Assembly (NCBI GenBank): GCA_033239005.1
Contig: BSQZ01000025.1
Coordinates: 6,577,501 to 6,641,500 of the forward strand
Direction: 5' to 3'
DNA: 64,000 nucleotides
DNA from: Lamellibrachia satsuma
Lineage: Eukaryota > Annelida > Polychaeta > Sabellida > Siboglinidae
Part shown: positions 1 to 61,952 of the stretch, piece by piece
Numbering within the stretch: position 1 is the stretch's first letter
Layout of the letters: each line of letters begins with the position of its first letter
Program-made: the position numbers and the translations under genes
The notes under the pieces: generated by a model
The model's input: the letters and a program-made list of their open reading frames with translations, nothing else
The model's database searches: none
Told to the model about the DNA's origin: nothing

Positions 1-1553
1 GACCTCTACTTTCGTATACATAGCAACGTTTCGGACGCGCTTCAACGATGGAGTAGACGTTTACTGTGTAAGGTGGCGCCCTCGCACGGACAGGCGACGG
101 CAAAAGAAATTAAACTCCAACCAGTGGCGCCATTCGCAGTTTCATTTGATATGTTGAGTGGCGCCACTGTTTGGGAGTGCGGAACGAAATATGTTCTTGC
201 GGAAATTTCATTCTCAACTTTACGAATCGCACTGACGTACATTCACTGAATGTTTTATAATGTGTGTGAAGCAACAACCAAACCATAGTAATACACAAAG
301 TAGACTTAGAATGGCTACATCATGGCAATGCAGCAATGCATCAAGAATTGTCTAAGACTACATCCCCAGATTGGTAAAACCAGATGTGCTGATCATGAGA
401 GCGTTGTCGTGTCATGCACGGTATGGTGTGTACATGATACGATATATTTATATATATTTATTTACAATCCAGTATTATTAAAACTTCTCATACAACTTAT
501 TTGTTTGTATTGCTGTAGACATACACCATTAACGAATCGGTATCTCTGTGTTCTGGCAAACGAATCATTAACAGCCAGGGAGAATCCAACATAATATGGC
601 CAAAAACATTTTTCACTGAAGTCAGTATTTGAACTCAGTACCGTCCAGTAAGTGTTGTCCTTAGCCCATCTGCCATTCGACAAAATTTCCCAGTAGGCGG
701 CAGCACAAACCATCCATCTTTGGCACGCCACAAGTGACATACTTGGGCCAGTTTGCTGTGACATTTACGAAGGGATTGCTCTGCCAAACTACAATAGGAA
801 GTTCCTTGCGAACAACTAAATACGCATTTAAAAAGGCACACCCGGTTAGGAAATATGGACCAACTTACACACTCATGCCGCCGCATGATGCAAAATCAAA
901 CTTAGCTTTTCTCAGTATTCTCAACATGCACACGACATTACGACAGCCTATTAATACCCATTCACTGCTACTAGATGGAATAACCTCAAACGATGTAGCA
1001 CACACGTGACAGTTACTTTCTGCAATAAAATAATTTTGCTCAAAAACTCATGTGAACAGTCCACCTGGTTGGGTACGTTCCTTCCTATATTCTGTAATGC
1101 CCTAAAAATCATTGCAGTAGTAACTGCCAAACTTGTTAGTGGACCCAATTGAAATATTGTTTATATGGACATACCGATTGCCTGAAATAAAAAAGGTTAT
1201 TACTTGTCAGACATCACAAACAACCATGATAAGTCTGGCTTGATATTATCTGTGTTGTGAAAGTAATTGTTGAACTGTTAAGTCCTAACTAGGAATTGTC
1301 AAGTTTATTTGCCCATCAGCATAGATTGATATTTAAAGGTCACATCTGCTTAATTATGAAGTTTTTTATTTGTAGTCAAACTGCGTAGAATTTCAAGTCA
1401 ATATTGCTCTATTCTCAGTAAAAACAATTACCCCACATTGCGGGTGTAGCAGAGACAATTTAATGTTAGTGATGTACAGAGGAAGTTTCTCGACTCACGC
1501 AGAGAACGTAATGATCATAAACAAAACACCAAGTTTTACCATCAACAGCACAA
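1..1553. other. Intergenic, downstream of RPL11
   Basis: This lies 3' of the RPL11 poly(A) signal. Short open frames occur on both strands, but none resembles a known protein and none has splice or codon-use support. The motif gtggcgcca recurs near 124-170, which may mark an old repeat. Nothing else is recognised. Confidence 0.5.
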
Positions 1554-1559
1554 TTTATT
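1554..1559 (-). terminator. RPL11: RPL11 poly(A) signal AATAAA
   Basis: A canonical AATAAA on the minus strand (tttatt on plus) lies about 130 nt after the RPL11 stop codon and is followed by a GT-rich stretch (ttgtgctgttg). This gives a short 3' UTR, as usual for ribosomal protein mRNAs. Confidence 0.7.
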
Positions 1560-1688
1560 CCAGCCCAGATACGACACATTTCATGCAATTGTTCAGTCCA
1601 TTGCACACGGATGGTCCTGTGATGATCATCTCATAGACGGGAAAGTTGGCTGTCTGTGGCTGTAGGTGTGATGGGGTGGCACAGGCGA

Positions 1689-16919
<15,231 letters not shown>

Positions 16920-16933
16920 TTTGGCAGTCTCGT

Positions 16934-16943
16934 GAAAAGGAAG
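16934..16943 (-). promoter_or_regulatory. RPL11: 5' TOP-like tract of RPL11
   Basis: Minus strand reads CTTCCTTTTC, a C followed by nine further pyrimidines, starting 24 nt before the ATG. Ribosomal protein mRNAs start at such a C, and growth signalling through mTOR controls their translation by it. The exact start site is inferred. Confidence 0.65.
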
Positions 16944-17135
16944 TGCATTTGCACTGTGGGTAAGCATTTCGGGATGCGAAATATCGTCACATATATACGA
17001 GAAATTAACTATTTGTACAGCAACGTTATAATTATAGTTTACGTTGTAGTTAGTTATATAAAAATTAGTAATAACATACCATGCATTCATTATAACAATA
17101 AAAAGTTGTTAGACTACAACCTGCGCATAGTAGCA

Positions 17136-17149
17136 ATGTCACGTGACAT
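17136..17149. promoter_or_regulatory. 14-bp palindrome ATGTCACGTGACAT
   Basis: A perfect palindrome around CACGTG, an E-box of the kind bound by bHLH-ZIP factors (USF/TFE type). It sits near the middle of the divergent promoter, 107 bp before the DRC1 ATG, and could serve both genes. Confidence 0.5.
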
Positions 17150-17255
17150 GCATTCGAGATTTAAGCATAGCAACAAACAAAATACACCGCTGCGAAACCA
17201 CGAAAATAGGTGGAACATTGCGATTTAACTTAGTTTACATAATCTAGTTGTCAGG

Positions 17256-51980
<34,725 letters not shown>

Positions 51981-51993
<13 letters not shown>

Positions 51994-52055
51994 GGTTGAA
52001 CCCACCCCAGTAGTGTTGAATGCAACCCAGTAGGGTTGAATATGCCCAGTAGTGC
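51981..52055. repeat. Short repeat over the DRC1 stop codon
   Basis: ccccagtagggttgaa and variants occur four times in a row. The first copy supplies the final codons and the TAG. Confidence 0.75.
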
Positions 52056-54946
52056 AAGCAACCCTTATCTCCCTCTCAATTCCATCTGTCACTAAGCCAT
52101 AACATCTATCATGTAGCCAGGAAACATATTTTAATTGTCAAACCACAGTATGCGTAATTCAGTTGTGTCAATAGTGTTGATATTGTATATTAGTTACAGT
52201 GTCCACAGCATATGTTTTCCTCAAAAATAATGTCATAAACGTTTATTTACTGGTATTAATAGAGCAGTACATTTGAGCAGAACAAATTCCGGCCTGCAAA
52301 GTTTGTAATGTTGCTGTTTTATTGTGCCTTGTTTTCCAGCAATGTGTTCTTACACTTATAAGTTGTACATTTTCTCATCGTCTGGTTCCCTTTCTGAGCA
52401 TGTCTTATGGTATACACAACGAGTCTAGCAGACATCTAGCAAACTATTTCTTATTAAGTTGATAGCATATGAAGTATATATTTGTCCTTTGTGAACGTGC
52501 CATGATAGGTCAAATCACGCACGATAAACATAACCGTCTCCTAACTCAGACTAGTTGTTTGTGAAAACTAGTTGATTGATAGACATTCCAATTTATCTTT
52601 GTATTTCTGACACATAGTCACCATGTTGTATGTGGCCAGGGGTGCGCACAACTGTAAATTCATTATAAAATTTTCGAAATCCATTAGTAATATAACTATT
52701 GATGTATTGCTCATTTACAAGATATATTTGTAGCGGCATGACAAAGAACACATATTAATTCAACAAAACCAATAAATTTACTGACCGAAACAAGCAATCC
52801 CTAGAACATGCTATACAGTCCTCAAACTTGAACTATTCATCTGAAAACTAAAAATTAATGACAAGTGTTTTGCAAGGTGTGTCATTAAGAACAACTACAG
52901 TCGCTGAATAACACAACACACAACTGTAGAGGTTATTTACTCAACGTTTCAGCTGCCATCGATAGCCTTCATCAGGAATTCTGGGACGACTATTTATTCT
53001 TTTGTTCACCAGTTGGCTTGGCAAGCAGGCCGTCCCATACTTGACTAAGTCGGTATCCATATGATTACAGTCATTTTTCTGATCCATATGGCCTCTTTAA
53101 TCCATCTTACTTTCATGTTGCTCTCTCAATGTTTATCATCTTTGCTCCCTCCCAGTCAATGTTGCAATTGTTTCTGCATGACGACGAGCCAGTGGGCTTC
53201 AGTCGAATTCGTGCTGTTCTATAATATCTACTAGAAGGCTACACCGTAAGTAGGCACAGTCTCAAGTAAATACATTGGTGTATCAATCAATTGCACCATT
53301 TTGTGCACGTGCAAATTGATTACACTGCACAGTTATTGATGCATCATTCTAGGTATATCGCTGAGTTTGAAAGTGTACTAAGAATATTACGTACAATGTA
53401 GACTAAACGAGCGTCGTGTATTGAATGTTGAGCGTGATGGTGCAGTTTCTTCGATCATGTCATTTTGTGCTTCCTTGTCTTGCACATTTGTGGTTTTTGT
53501 GTATTAGATGTTTATTTGTTGGTGTATTGTTTTATTTATCATCAATATTGTACAGTAACATTTATGTTTTCTTTAATTGATTATAAAAGATTAATAAATG
53601 TTGATTTTTAATTGTTTTGTAGGTACATGGTATCATTGTTGGAAAATACATGTATAGTTTTTGTTAAAATGTGTTTTGTATCGTTGTGTTGTACGATTTG
53701 AACATTTAATACATTTAATAGTGCTGCTGTAAGCAAGAAAACAAATGTGTCATTGGTCAGCGTTTTGTTTTTGAATCGGACCAGAAATTATCGCAATAAC
53801 AGTGTGTATAAACATCTGTAAATTCCACAGGATTTAGAATGTCACATCAACTATGATCAAGTTAATGGTGTTTAATTCTGCAGCTTGAAATAAATGTGTC
53901 ACTCCTTTGGTCATCGTAAACTTGGTCAGGCACTCGGGCCGTCCAACATCCAGACCCTGTCGGGCCGTCCAGCATCCAGACCCTGTCGGGCCGCTGGAGG
54001 CGATTTGGAGGCGGCATGTTCAGTGGTACTAATGCTGCCTAAACTGGGCTATGTTGACCATCAGACGTTCGATGGCTGCTTTTGACGAAGCGTCGCTGCT
54101 ATGACTTCTCGAAGGAAATATAAACATTTGACTAGCATAACTAATGCACTGTTTCTTAGCGGAAACGCACGTATGGAGAACGTTTGCGTAAGGCGAATAT
54201 TATCATAAGTCGTCATATAAGTTTTGCTATGCGCGCAGATTTGACTTCTGATTTCGTGCTCGTTTCAGATATGTGGCGTAGCTGTTGATGTGAACACGAG
54301 TCACGATCGTTCCTCATCAACACCTAAGTTCATTTGTTTGGTTTTATTTCAGTTGTTAGAATGTTACCCTACATCTGTCTGGTAACAGCCAGGTAGTTGT
54401 AAAGAATGTACAGATAATGGCTAAGCCATTGTTGAAACAATGTGACAAGACCAGTAGGCTGACCAATTCATGGCTTCATAAACACCAGCTAAATGAAACA
54501 ATGCACGACAAGCAAGTTAAATACTGCTTTATGTTGTGTTGGGGATCTACAAATGTACATGGCTTCCACACATTCTTAACACACACAAGAGGCACAATTA
54601 CAGATCTCTGCATGCAGGTCAATTACAAATGTGTATTTAGAGCAGGAACTACAACTTATTTTTGATAACAAAGAAAGCTCACAACACCATATCATCCATT
54701 AAACTGTGCCGATCTTGAAATCCGAAAAGTAATAATGGCAAGCTGAGTTACACAATCTCTACCTGATGTCACATTATAGCACTGCCAACAATTGTACGTA
54801 AACTACGAACTGCTATTCTTCGAGTTGCATAATCTACATCAAAATTCAACGTAAGTTCCTTCGTAAAATGTACACCACCGGGGGAATTTCGAACCACCCC
54901 AATGGGCCTCCGAGTACGCCTGCAAAATGTCAGCCCCGTACGTCAG
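51994..54946 (+). other. DRC1 3' UTR and downstream intergenic
   Basis: AATAAA occurs at 52771-52776, 53593-53598 (followed by a GT-rich stretch) and 53889-53894, any of which could end the mRNA. A tandem cgggccgtccagcatccaga unit occurs about 2.5 times at 53936-53996. aacgtttcagctgccatcga at 52946 resembles a dispersed retroelement motif. No gene is recognised. Confidence 0.5.
52771..52776 (+). terminator. DRC1: Candidate DRC1 poly(A) signal AATAAA
   Basis: First AATAAA after the stop, 778 nt downstream. The one at 53593 has a better GT-rich flank, so the choice is open. Confidence 0.35.
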
Positions 54947-55024
54947 CGTCAAACGTTCACATAACTGTTTACGTACGATACGAACGCTTCTTGAAACCGG
55001 CAGTTGGAAGTTGTCATAGGCACT
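54947..55024 (+). repeat. Dispersed element preceding the 55-bp array
   Basis: Same ordered blocks as 47936-48031 (cgtcaaacgttcac, acgcttcttgaaaccg, gcagttgga). Its end ttgtcataggcactgcc is the start of the first 55-bp unit. Confidence 0.75.
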
Positions 55025-57207
55025 GCCTTACCACAACGTGACTGGGTAGTCCAAGGAGCCATAAGTTGTCATAGGCACTGCCTTACCACAACGTGACTGG
55101 GTAGTCCAAGGAGTCATAAGTTGTCATAGGCACTGCCTTACCACAACGTGACTGGGTAGTCCAAGGAGTCATAAGTTGTCATAGACACTGCCTTACCACA
55201 ACGTGACTGGGTAGTCCAAGGAGTCATAAGTTGTCATAGGCACTGCCTTACCACAACGTGACTGGGTAGTCCAAGGAGTCATAAGTTGTCATAGGCACTG
55301 CCTTACCACAACGTGACTGGGTAGTCCAAGGAGTCATAAGTTGTCATAGACACTGCCTTACCACAACGTGACTGGGTAGTCCAAGGAGCCATAAGTTGTC
55401 ATAGGCACTGCCTTACCACAACGTGACTGGGTAGTCCAAGGAGCCATAAGTTGTCATAGGCACTGCCCTACCACAACGTGACTGGGTAGTCCAAGGAGCC
55501 ATAAGTTGTCATAGACACTGCCCTACCACAACGTGACTGGGTAGTCCAAGGAGCCATAAGTTGTCATAGGCACTGCCCTACCACAACGTGACTGGGTAGT
55601 CCAAGGAGCCATAAGTTGTCATAGGCACTGCCCTACCACAACGTGACTGGGTAGTCCAAGGAGCCATAAGTTGTCATAGACACTGCCCTACCACAACGTG
55701 ACTGGGTAGTCCAAGGAGCCATAAGTTGTCATAGACACTGCCCTACCACAACGTGACTGGGTAGTCCAAGGAGCCATAAGTTGTCATAGACACTGCCCTA
55801 CCACAACGTGACTGGGTAGTCCAAGGAGCCATAAGTTGTCATAGACACTGCCCTACCACAACGTGACTGGGTAGTCCAAGGAGTCATAAGTTGTCATAGA
55901 CACTGCCCTACCACAACGTGACTGGGTAGTCCAAGGAGTCATAAGTTGTCATAGACACTGCCCTACCACAACGTGACTGGGTAGTCCAAGGAGTCATAAG
56001 TTGTCATAGACACTGCCCTACCACAACGTGACTGGGTAGTCCAAGGAGTCATAAGTTGTCATAGACACTGCCCTACCACAACGTGACTGGGTAGTCCAAG
56101 GAGTCATAAGTTGTCATAGACACTGCCCTACCACAACGTGACTGGGTAGTCCAAGGAGTCATAAGTTGTCATAGACACTGCCCTACCACAACGTGACTGG
56201 GTAGTCCAAGGAGCCATAAGTTGTCATAGACACTGCCCTACCACAACGTGACTGGGTAGTCCAAGGAGTCATAAGTTGTCATAGACACTGCCCTACCACA
56301 ACGTGACTGGGTAGTCCAAGGAGCCATAAGTTGTCATAGACACTGCCCTACCACAACGTGACTGGGTAGTCCAAGGAGTCATAAGTTGTCATAGGCACTG
56401 CCCTACCACAACGTGACTGGGTAGTCCAAGGAGTCATAAGTTGTCATAGGCACTGCCCTACCACAACGTGACTGGGTAGTCCAAGGAGTCATAAGTTGTC
56501 ATAGGCACTGCCTTACCACAACGTGACTGGGTAGTCCAAGGAGCCATAAGTTGTCATAGGCACTGCCTTACCACAACGTGACTGGGTAGTCCAAGGAGCC
56601 ATAAGTTGTCATAGGCACTGCCTTACCACAACGTGACTGGGTAGTCCAAGGAGCCATAAGTTGTCATAGGCACTGCCCTACCACAACGTGACTGGGTAGT
56701 CCAAGGAGCCATAAGTTGTCATAGGCACTGCCCTACCACAACGTGACTGGGTAGTCCAAGGAGCCATAAGTTGTCATAGGCACTGCCCTACCACAACGTG
56801 ACTGGGTAGTCCAAGGAGTCATAAGTTGTCATAGACACTGCCCTACCACAACGTGACTGGGTAGTCCAAGGAGTCATAAGTTGTCATAGACACTGCCTTA
56901 CCACAACGTGACTGGGTAGTCCAAGGAGCCATAAGTTGTCATAGACACTGCCCTACCACAACGTGACTGGGTAGTCCAAGGAGTCATAAGTTGTCATAGA
57001 CACTGCCCTACCACAACGTGACTGGGTAGTCCAAGGAGTCATAAGTTGTCATAGACACTGCCCTACCACAACGTGACTGGGTAGTCCAAGGAGTCATAAG
57101 TTGTCATAGACACTGCCCTACCACAACGTGACTGGGTAGTCCAAGGAGTCATAAGTTGTCATAGGCACTGCCCTACCACAACGTGACTGGGTAGTCCAAG
57201 GAGTCAC
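55009..57207. repeat. 55-bp minisatellite, 40 copies
   Basis: The unit contains ttgtcataggcactgcctta, ccacaacgtgactgggtagt and ccaaggagtcataag. Only three positions vary: tagg/taga, cctta/cccta and gagcc/gagtc. Variants cluster in blocks. Confidence 0.97.
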
Positions 57208-58167
57208 AAGCTTTAGCAGTGACTGTCATTTTCCCCTACGACGCGGAGTAACTCGGCTAGTTTATTACGACATGGTTTGTTCGTGATTGAATATATATAC
57301 TCTAGATGTGAAGTTGTGTTTGCTTAGATCATACATACAGAGTCAAATAACAGTTGTACCTACTTTACATTGTTTTGATGATCCAGGGAGGCCTGCACTA
57401 AGACCTGAGAGATGTGACTAGATACTATCGAGTAACAAGTAAATGCAGTTTCTTAGGACAGGTTTGCACGTAAACCACCGAATGTGAAAAAATGCTTTTA
57501 AATGAAATATCAAAGCCTAGTCAAGTCATAGACACATAGATAAGAGTTTATGTTTTTGCATTTAGCATTCTGCATTTATTCTCACAAATTGCATAAATCC
57601 AAATGTGTAACAGAACAGCTATACTTATACAAGTTACATTAATTAAATCGTAATTTAAATGAATTATAAAAATTATAAAATGCTTTGAGTCTGTTAAAGA
57701 TATTGCACTTCATAAAATTATATATCATATTGACCAATATTTAATATACAAGTTCCATCGGTCCTCTCAGCATTCTGTTTACAAATGTCCACAGGGAAAT
57801 CTAGTCATCCTCAATAGTATAGGGAAGGTTTTGACCAAGAAAAATTCAGGCACGTCCACGATTGACTTCCGGTTGCGTGCGCAGCCGCACAACCTTCTGG
57901 GTAGCCTGAGCGCCCCCCCCGGCGGTGACCCCCTATCCGTAACCCGCCCCCTGGCGAATGGAGCTAACTCTAACACCAACCTGTAGACGTCTGCGGTGAA
58001 CCCTGAACCTGACCTTAACGAAGTGACATCCACCCCGACCCCAAGTGGTGAGCTAACCCTAACTCCAACCCATCTCCCTAACGACTGGAGTTAACTCTAA
58101 CCCCAACACTTTGTCGGCTGTCGTCTATCCAACTGTAAGCCGTACTGCGAGATCAAAGGACGCTAAT
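57208..58167. other. Intergenic, with ctaaccctaac-like tract
   Basis: AT-rich to 57780, then GC-rich. At 57960-58110 there are several aaccctaac, taactctaac and accccaac motifs, a degenerate relative of the telomeric repeat or a simple dispersed repeat. No gene. Confidence 0.5.
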
Positions 58168-58660
58168 CAGTAACTATTCTCGGTGTCACCATCACCAAGA
58201 CATTGTGATGGTCAAAGCACATCACATGTATTGCCAAAAAAATCTGGAATGGAGCAGGAATTACGTCTTTGAAGTTGCTAGATAAGCTGCAGAAGAAAGC
58301 GGTTCGTCTGCTTAAGATCGATGAACCTCTCAAGTTTAGCATAGTTCCTATGAGTCACAGGAGAAACGTTGCATCATTTTGTGTCTTCTACCGTCCATCA
58401 TATCTTCCTGCAACCGTCCATTGAGCTGGCTGATATTCTACCCTCAGAGGCACCTAGCATGAGAGCTACCATATCTTCAGTAAGTGGACATCCATATTGT
58501 GTCTTTATTCCTAGATCAAAAACAGAGCTACATCTCAACTCATATATACCTAGGACGGGTCGACTGTAGAACTCCCCCCCCAGCATCCGCCTTCCCTGCC
58601 TCTTCAAGCATGACTGCATTCAAGACAGGTGTGACTGCTTTGCTTATGGATCAGATGTTA
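58168..58660 (+). pseudogene. Non-LTR retrotransposon reverse transcriptase C-terminus, dead
   Basis: Translation across frames gives LGVTITKTL, W-SKHI---AKK, SLKLLDKLQKKAVRL, MSHRRNVASFCVFYR, ELADILP, HPYCVFIPRSKTELHLNS and IPRTGRL, then NS-PPSI. This order is typical of the region after the catalytic domain in Jockey/CR1-type elements. It is broken by a TGA near 58207, a frameshift near 58415 and a TAG in place of the usual Trp at 58566. About 30 residues between AKK and SLKLLDK are missing. Confidence 0.75.
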
Positions 58661-59720
58661 AATCATATCGGTCTTAATCAGATCAGATGTGACTGTTTTC
58701 ATCTTCTGGTGGTCATGGTGTTGAGCGTAGGTTAATGCTTGGCTGGGAAATAGTAACACCAGATAAATCATGTTTTTTTTTCTTTCTTTTATTGTATATT
58801 TTATTGATCCATCCTTGTTTTTTATCTCGCTTTTAGGGCAATGTTTGCTAAGCTTATGCTTGGGCCACTTTTCATCTTTTGATGGTATCACCAGGCCCCT
58901 GAATTTCAGTATAAAAAAGAAAAAGGCTACTATTTCACACCTTTCAATGCCAAGGTCATCCACACTTTCTCTGCTTATTGGTGCGTGTTGTTTTCTATGT
59001 TACATTAATCACATTCTTTGTTTAGGCCTTGAGGTACGAGGAACAAAGTTACAATCTATAAACTTCTCACATTTTGCGACTTCGAGGAAGAAACTCATGG
59101 CCCTTTAGTGTATTAGACTGTTTGTTGCCACCAACAGTGACCTTACAATTACTGTCACGAATTACCCTTGATATCATTTATATTGAGACAGGTGAACACG
59201 CAATTAGTCCTAAATTACTCATAATAACAATGTCTTGATTATAATGCTCTATTTCTGGTGTTTCTTGATAAATGATAGTTTCTGGAAGTTTCCGCCGCTT
59301 TTGGCGTCATATACCTGTTTTCGCTGAGATGGTTCATACCGCGGTTTCTACCGGCATTTAGGCCTACAGCTACGTGGCGTAAACCATGCAAACCTGTCTC
59401 CGGGCACGTAACTTGCCTAGTTGGGCTCTTTGAAGGTACGTCACTCGGACGACGGTCAACAGCAATTCCAATTAGGCTACGACTAAACTTGCTACACGAC
59501 TGCGCTTTTGTTTATTCACCGCGACTAAACTGTTAGATCTTGGCTAAAGGAATTAATTCGGACTCGGTGCCTTCCAGCATATATTGCGTCTTCGCTGTCC
59601 ATTCACCCATTTTTGGACACATAATAAAAACGGAAATTCAACCAAAGTAATAACGTTAAGATCAAATCAGTTCTAATTTCATGCATCGCTAAATTCACAA
59701 GGATATGAAAGGGCACAAAA
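58661..59720. other. Intergenic
   Basis: It includes the probable 3' flank of the non-LTR relic and AT-rich sequence, then moderately GC-rich sequence after 59280. No gene recognised. Confidence 0.4.
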
Positions 59721-59724
59721 TGTG

Positions 59725-59756
<32 letters not shown>

Positions 59757-59758
59757 TG
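59721..59758. repeat. GTGC microsatellite, about 9 units
   Basis: Perfect gtgcgtgcgtgcgtgc tract. Alternating purine/pyrimidine, so prone to Z-DNA. Confidence 0.95.
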
Positions 59759-59975
59759 ACAGGTTTCACGTCTAGAGAGGCCTGGCTACTCAACATATCA
59801 GCGAATGCTTAAACAGGATAGTCTCCCTTTCCCCTTCCCCTCAGATTTTCAAATCACAAAAACGAATTTCAACCAGAAAATATGTTAGTTATGATAGCCT
59901 CTCCAAAGACAAGACTGTTGCACATACCACGCGGTATGCCATGGATACTGGGTAACTTGCGGCTCCAAGTGGAGC

Positions 59976-59999
59976 GGGGGGGCGGGGGGCGGGGGGCGG
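59976..59999 (+). other. G-quadruplex motif 1
   Basis: Runs of 7, 6, 6 and 2 G separated by single C. It stands at the left edge of direct repeat copy 1. Confidence 0.7.
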
Positions 60000-60350
60000 A
60001 ATGGCATGTGTCGTTCTACTTACAGAAGATTTAATATTAACCGGCTACTAATACGTCAGTCTTTACATTGACACTACATCCGATCTAGGCCTATATCTGT
60101 TGTCCTTTACCTGAATATTTGCCACGGACACAAGGGGTCTAAGAACCCCCTTCAACATCTAGGGGGGTCTTGAAACCCCCTAAGACCCCCTGGATTCGGT
60201 GCTGGTGTCTCAGTACAACTTTGCAAATATATAAATTTTACTTCAGCCATGCTGGAAAAAGTGCAGATTTTGTTTTAACCGTCTATTTCATATGCATGTG
60301 CTTTTGGGCATTCATCAACGGCTTACCCCCACGTGGGCTCCTTACTGCAC
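59990..60350. repeat. 361-bp direct repeat, copy 1
   Basis: About 96 percent identical to 61056-61416. It contains ggggggtcttgaaacccccta then agaccccctgg, which can form a hairpin, and starts with G-rich sequence. The two copies are separated by 705 bp. It might be a small LTR-like or duplicated MITE unit; borders tgtgtcg...tgca are suggestive only. Confidence 0.8.
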
Positions 60351-61055
60351 CCTATCTTAATGAGTTGAGTTGCTCACCTTGTCGTGCTCGTTAACGCGTG
60401 AATGCACTATTAGAAGCAACACTACCCAGTGACTCTACTTTATTGCATTAGGCAGGCCCATTCACTCTTTCGACCTTTTCGCTGAGAGCACGTGACACTG
60501 TTTGTTGACGTCACAGCCGGTACTTATGCCGAGTTATACGTTACCGCGAGAGTATCGTGCGTCCTTCTGCAGACGATGACGTAGACACTTCGGCATGTAA
60601 TTATATAGCGACAAATAATAATAATAATTAATTAACTTCGATACCGCCTATGTCCTTAGAAACCTGAGCTCAGAGGCGCAACAAAACAGAATCTTTAAGC
60701 ATAATCTTGAAAAGGGACGCTTAACAGTTATTATCAGAAAGAGGGACAACCGAAGATTTGTGGTGGAAATGCAGTTTGGAAAAATATGTCTAGAGTTTTT
60801 CGGAAGAATATATCGCTTCAGATGTTTTCAAAGTGATGGGGAATTGTTTAGCCAGTGGGGTCAGACACAGGCCGACTCTCACTACTCCAAACCACATCTA
60901 TGGGCAAATAATTCAGGGCAGACCAGGCTCATTAGCCTTGGCAGGCAGCCATCTAAAGGAGAAAAACAGAAATCCGCAGTGGACCTAGGCTTGTTGGCAG
61001 GGTGGTCTCAGTCATATGTCGTTCTACTTACGAACTGGGGGGTGGGGTGGGGTGG
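60351..61055. other. Spacer between the 361-bp repeats
   Basis: Contains a CRE-like TGACGTCA at 60506-60513 and a short AATAAT run at 60617. No protein family recognised in the open frame 60760-61137. Confidence 0.4.
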
Positions 61056-61064
61056 CGGGGGGCG
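61037..61064 (+). other. G-quadruplex motif 2
   Basis: Runs of 6, 4, 4, 2 and 6 G separated by single bases at the left edge of direct repeat copy 2. Confidence 0.7.
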
Positions 61065-61416
61065 GAATGACATGTGTCGTTCTACTTACAGAAGATTTAA
61101 TATTAACCGGCTACTAATACTTCAGTCTTTACATTGACACTACTTCCGATCTAGGCCTATATATGTTGTCCTTTACCTTAATATTTGCACGGACACAAGG
61201 GGTCTAAGATCCTCCCTTCAACATCTAGGGGGGTCTTGAAACCCCCTAAGACCCCCTGGATTCGGTGCTGGTGTCTCAGTACAACTTTCCAAATATATAA
61301 TTTTTACTTCAGCCATGCTGGAAAAAGTGCAGATTTTGTTTTAACCGTCTATTTCATATGCATGTGCTTTTGGGCATTCATCCACGGCTTAGCCCTACGT
61401 GGGCTCGTTACTGCAC
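61056..61416. repeat. 361-bp direct repeat, copy 2
   Basis: Partner of 59990-60350, with about a dozen substitutions and small indels. The similarity ends sharply after ctgcac in both copies. Confidence 0.8.
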
Positions 61417-61952
61417 TTGAATTTATTCCAAAACCCAGGCGCAGCGACAGAGAAAGCACGTTTGCCCAAGTTAAGTTTTGTTTTAGGCACAATAAGGTGT
61501 TGTGTAATTAATGATCTGAGCTGCCTAGGGATATTAGCATACGTGACGAAATTACACTTGCAACAAACGAATAATGTTACTCTATCAATGTTTTGTTTAA
61601 AAGGTTAATTAGTAGATGTTTTTTTAAAGAACGGCGATTTGTTAACGGAACTATTTTCTATCCTTATTCACAAATACAAATACAAATAGATACATTAGAT
61701 ATGATCATCCGTCGTTCAAACCGGTATGTCTTGCATCGCCATCATAATGTATCTAGCGTGACTGACATGCTACAAACACGCTCTGCATCGTTTACCAAAT
61801 AAGATACGACACTTATATTGTCCAATAAAACATTGGATAAATGTCTTCTGCTCGCTGAGCATCAGAAGTAAATAGAATAAAATGTTAGGTAAACATGGTT
61901 AGTAAAAGTAATACATACATAAAATAAGTTAACAAAAGTAATAACAGTAATA
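61417..61952. other. Intergenic before the 24-bp array
   Basis: AT-rich sequence, nothing recognised. Confidence 0.4.

Larger units (their letters stand above)
16920..17255. promoter_or_regulatory. Bidirectional promoter between RPL11 and DRC1
   Basis: 336 bp separate the two divergent start codons. The interval contains the RPL11 TOP tract, the palindrome at 17136-17149 and a half X-box (AGCAAC, 17169-17174) 5' of DRC1. There is no clear TATA box for either gene. Both 5' UTRs must lie inside it unless non-coding first exons exist elsewhere. Confidence 0.75.

Noticed and set aside
57960..58110. Interstitial telomere
   Set aside because: aaccctaac-like motifs are irregular and mixed with other text; there is no clean TTAGGG array.
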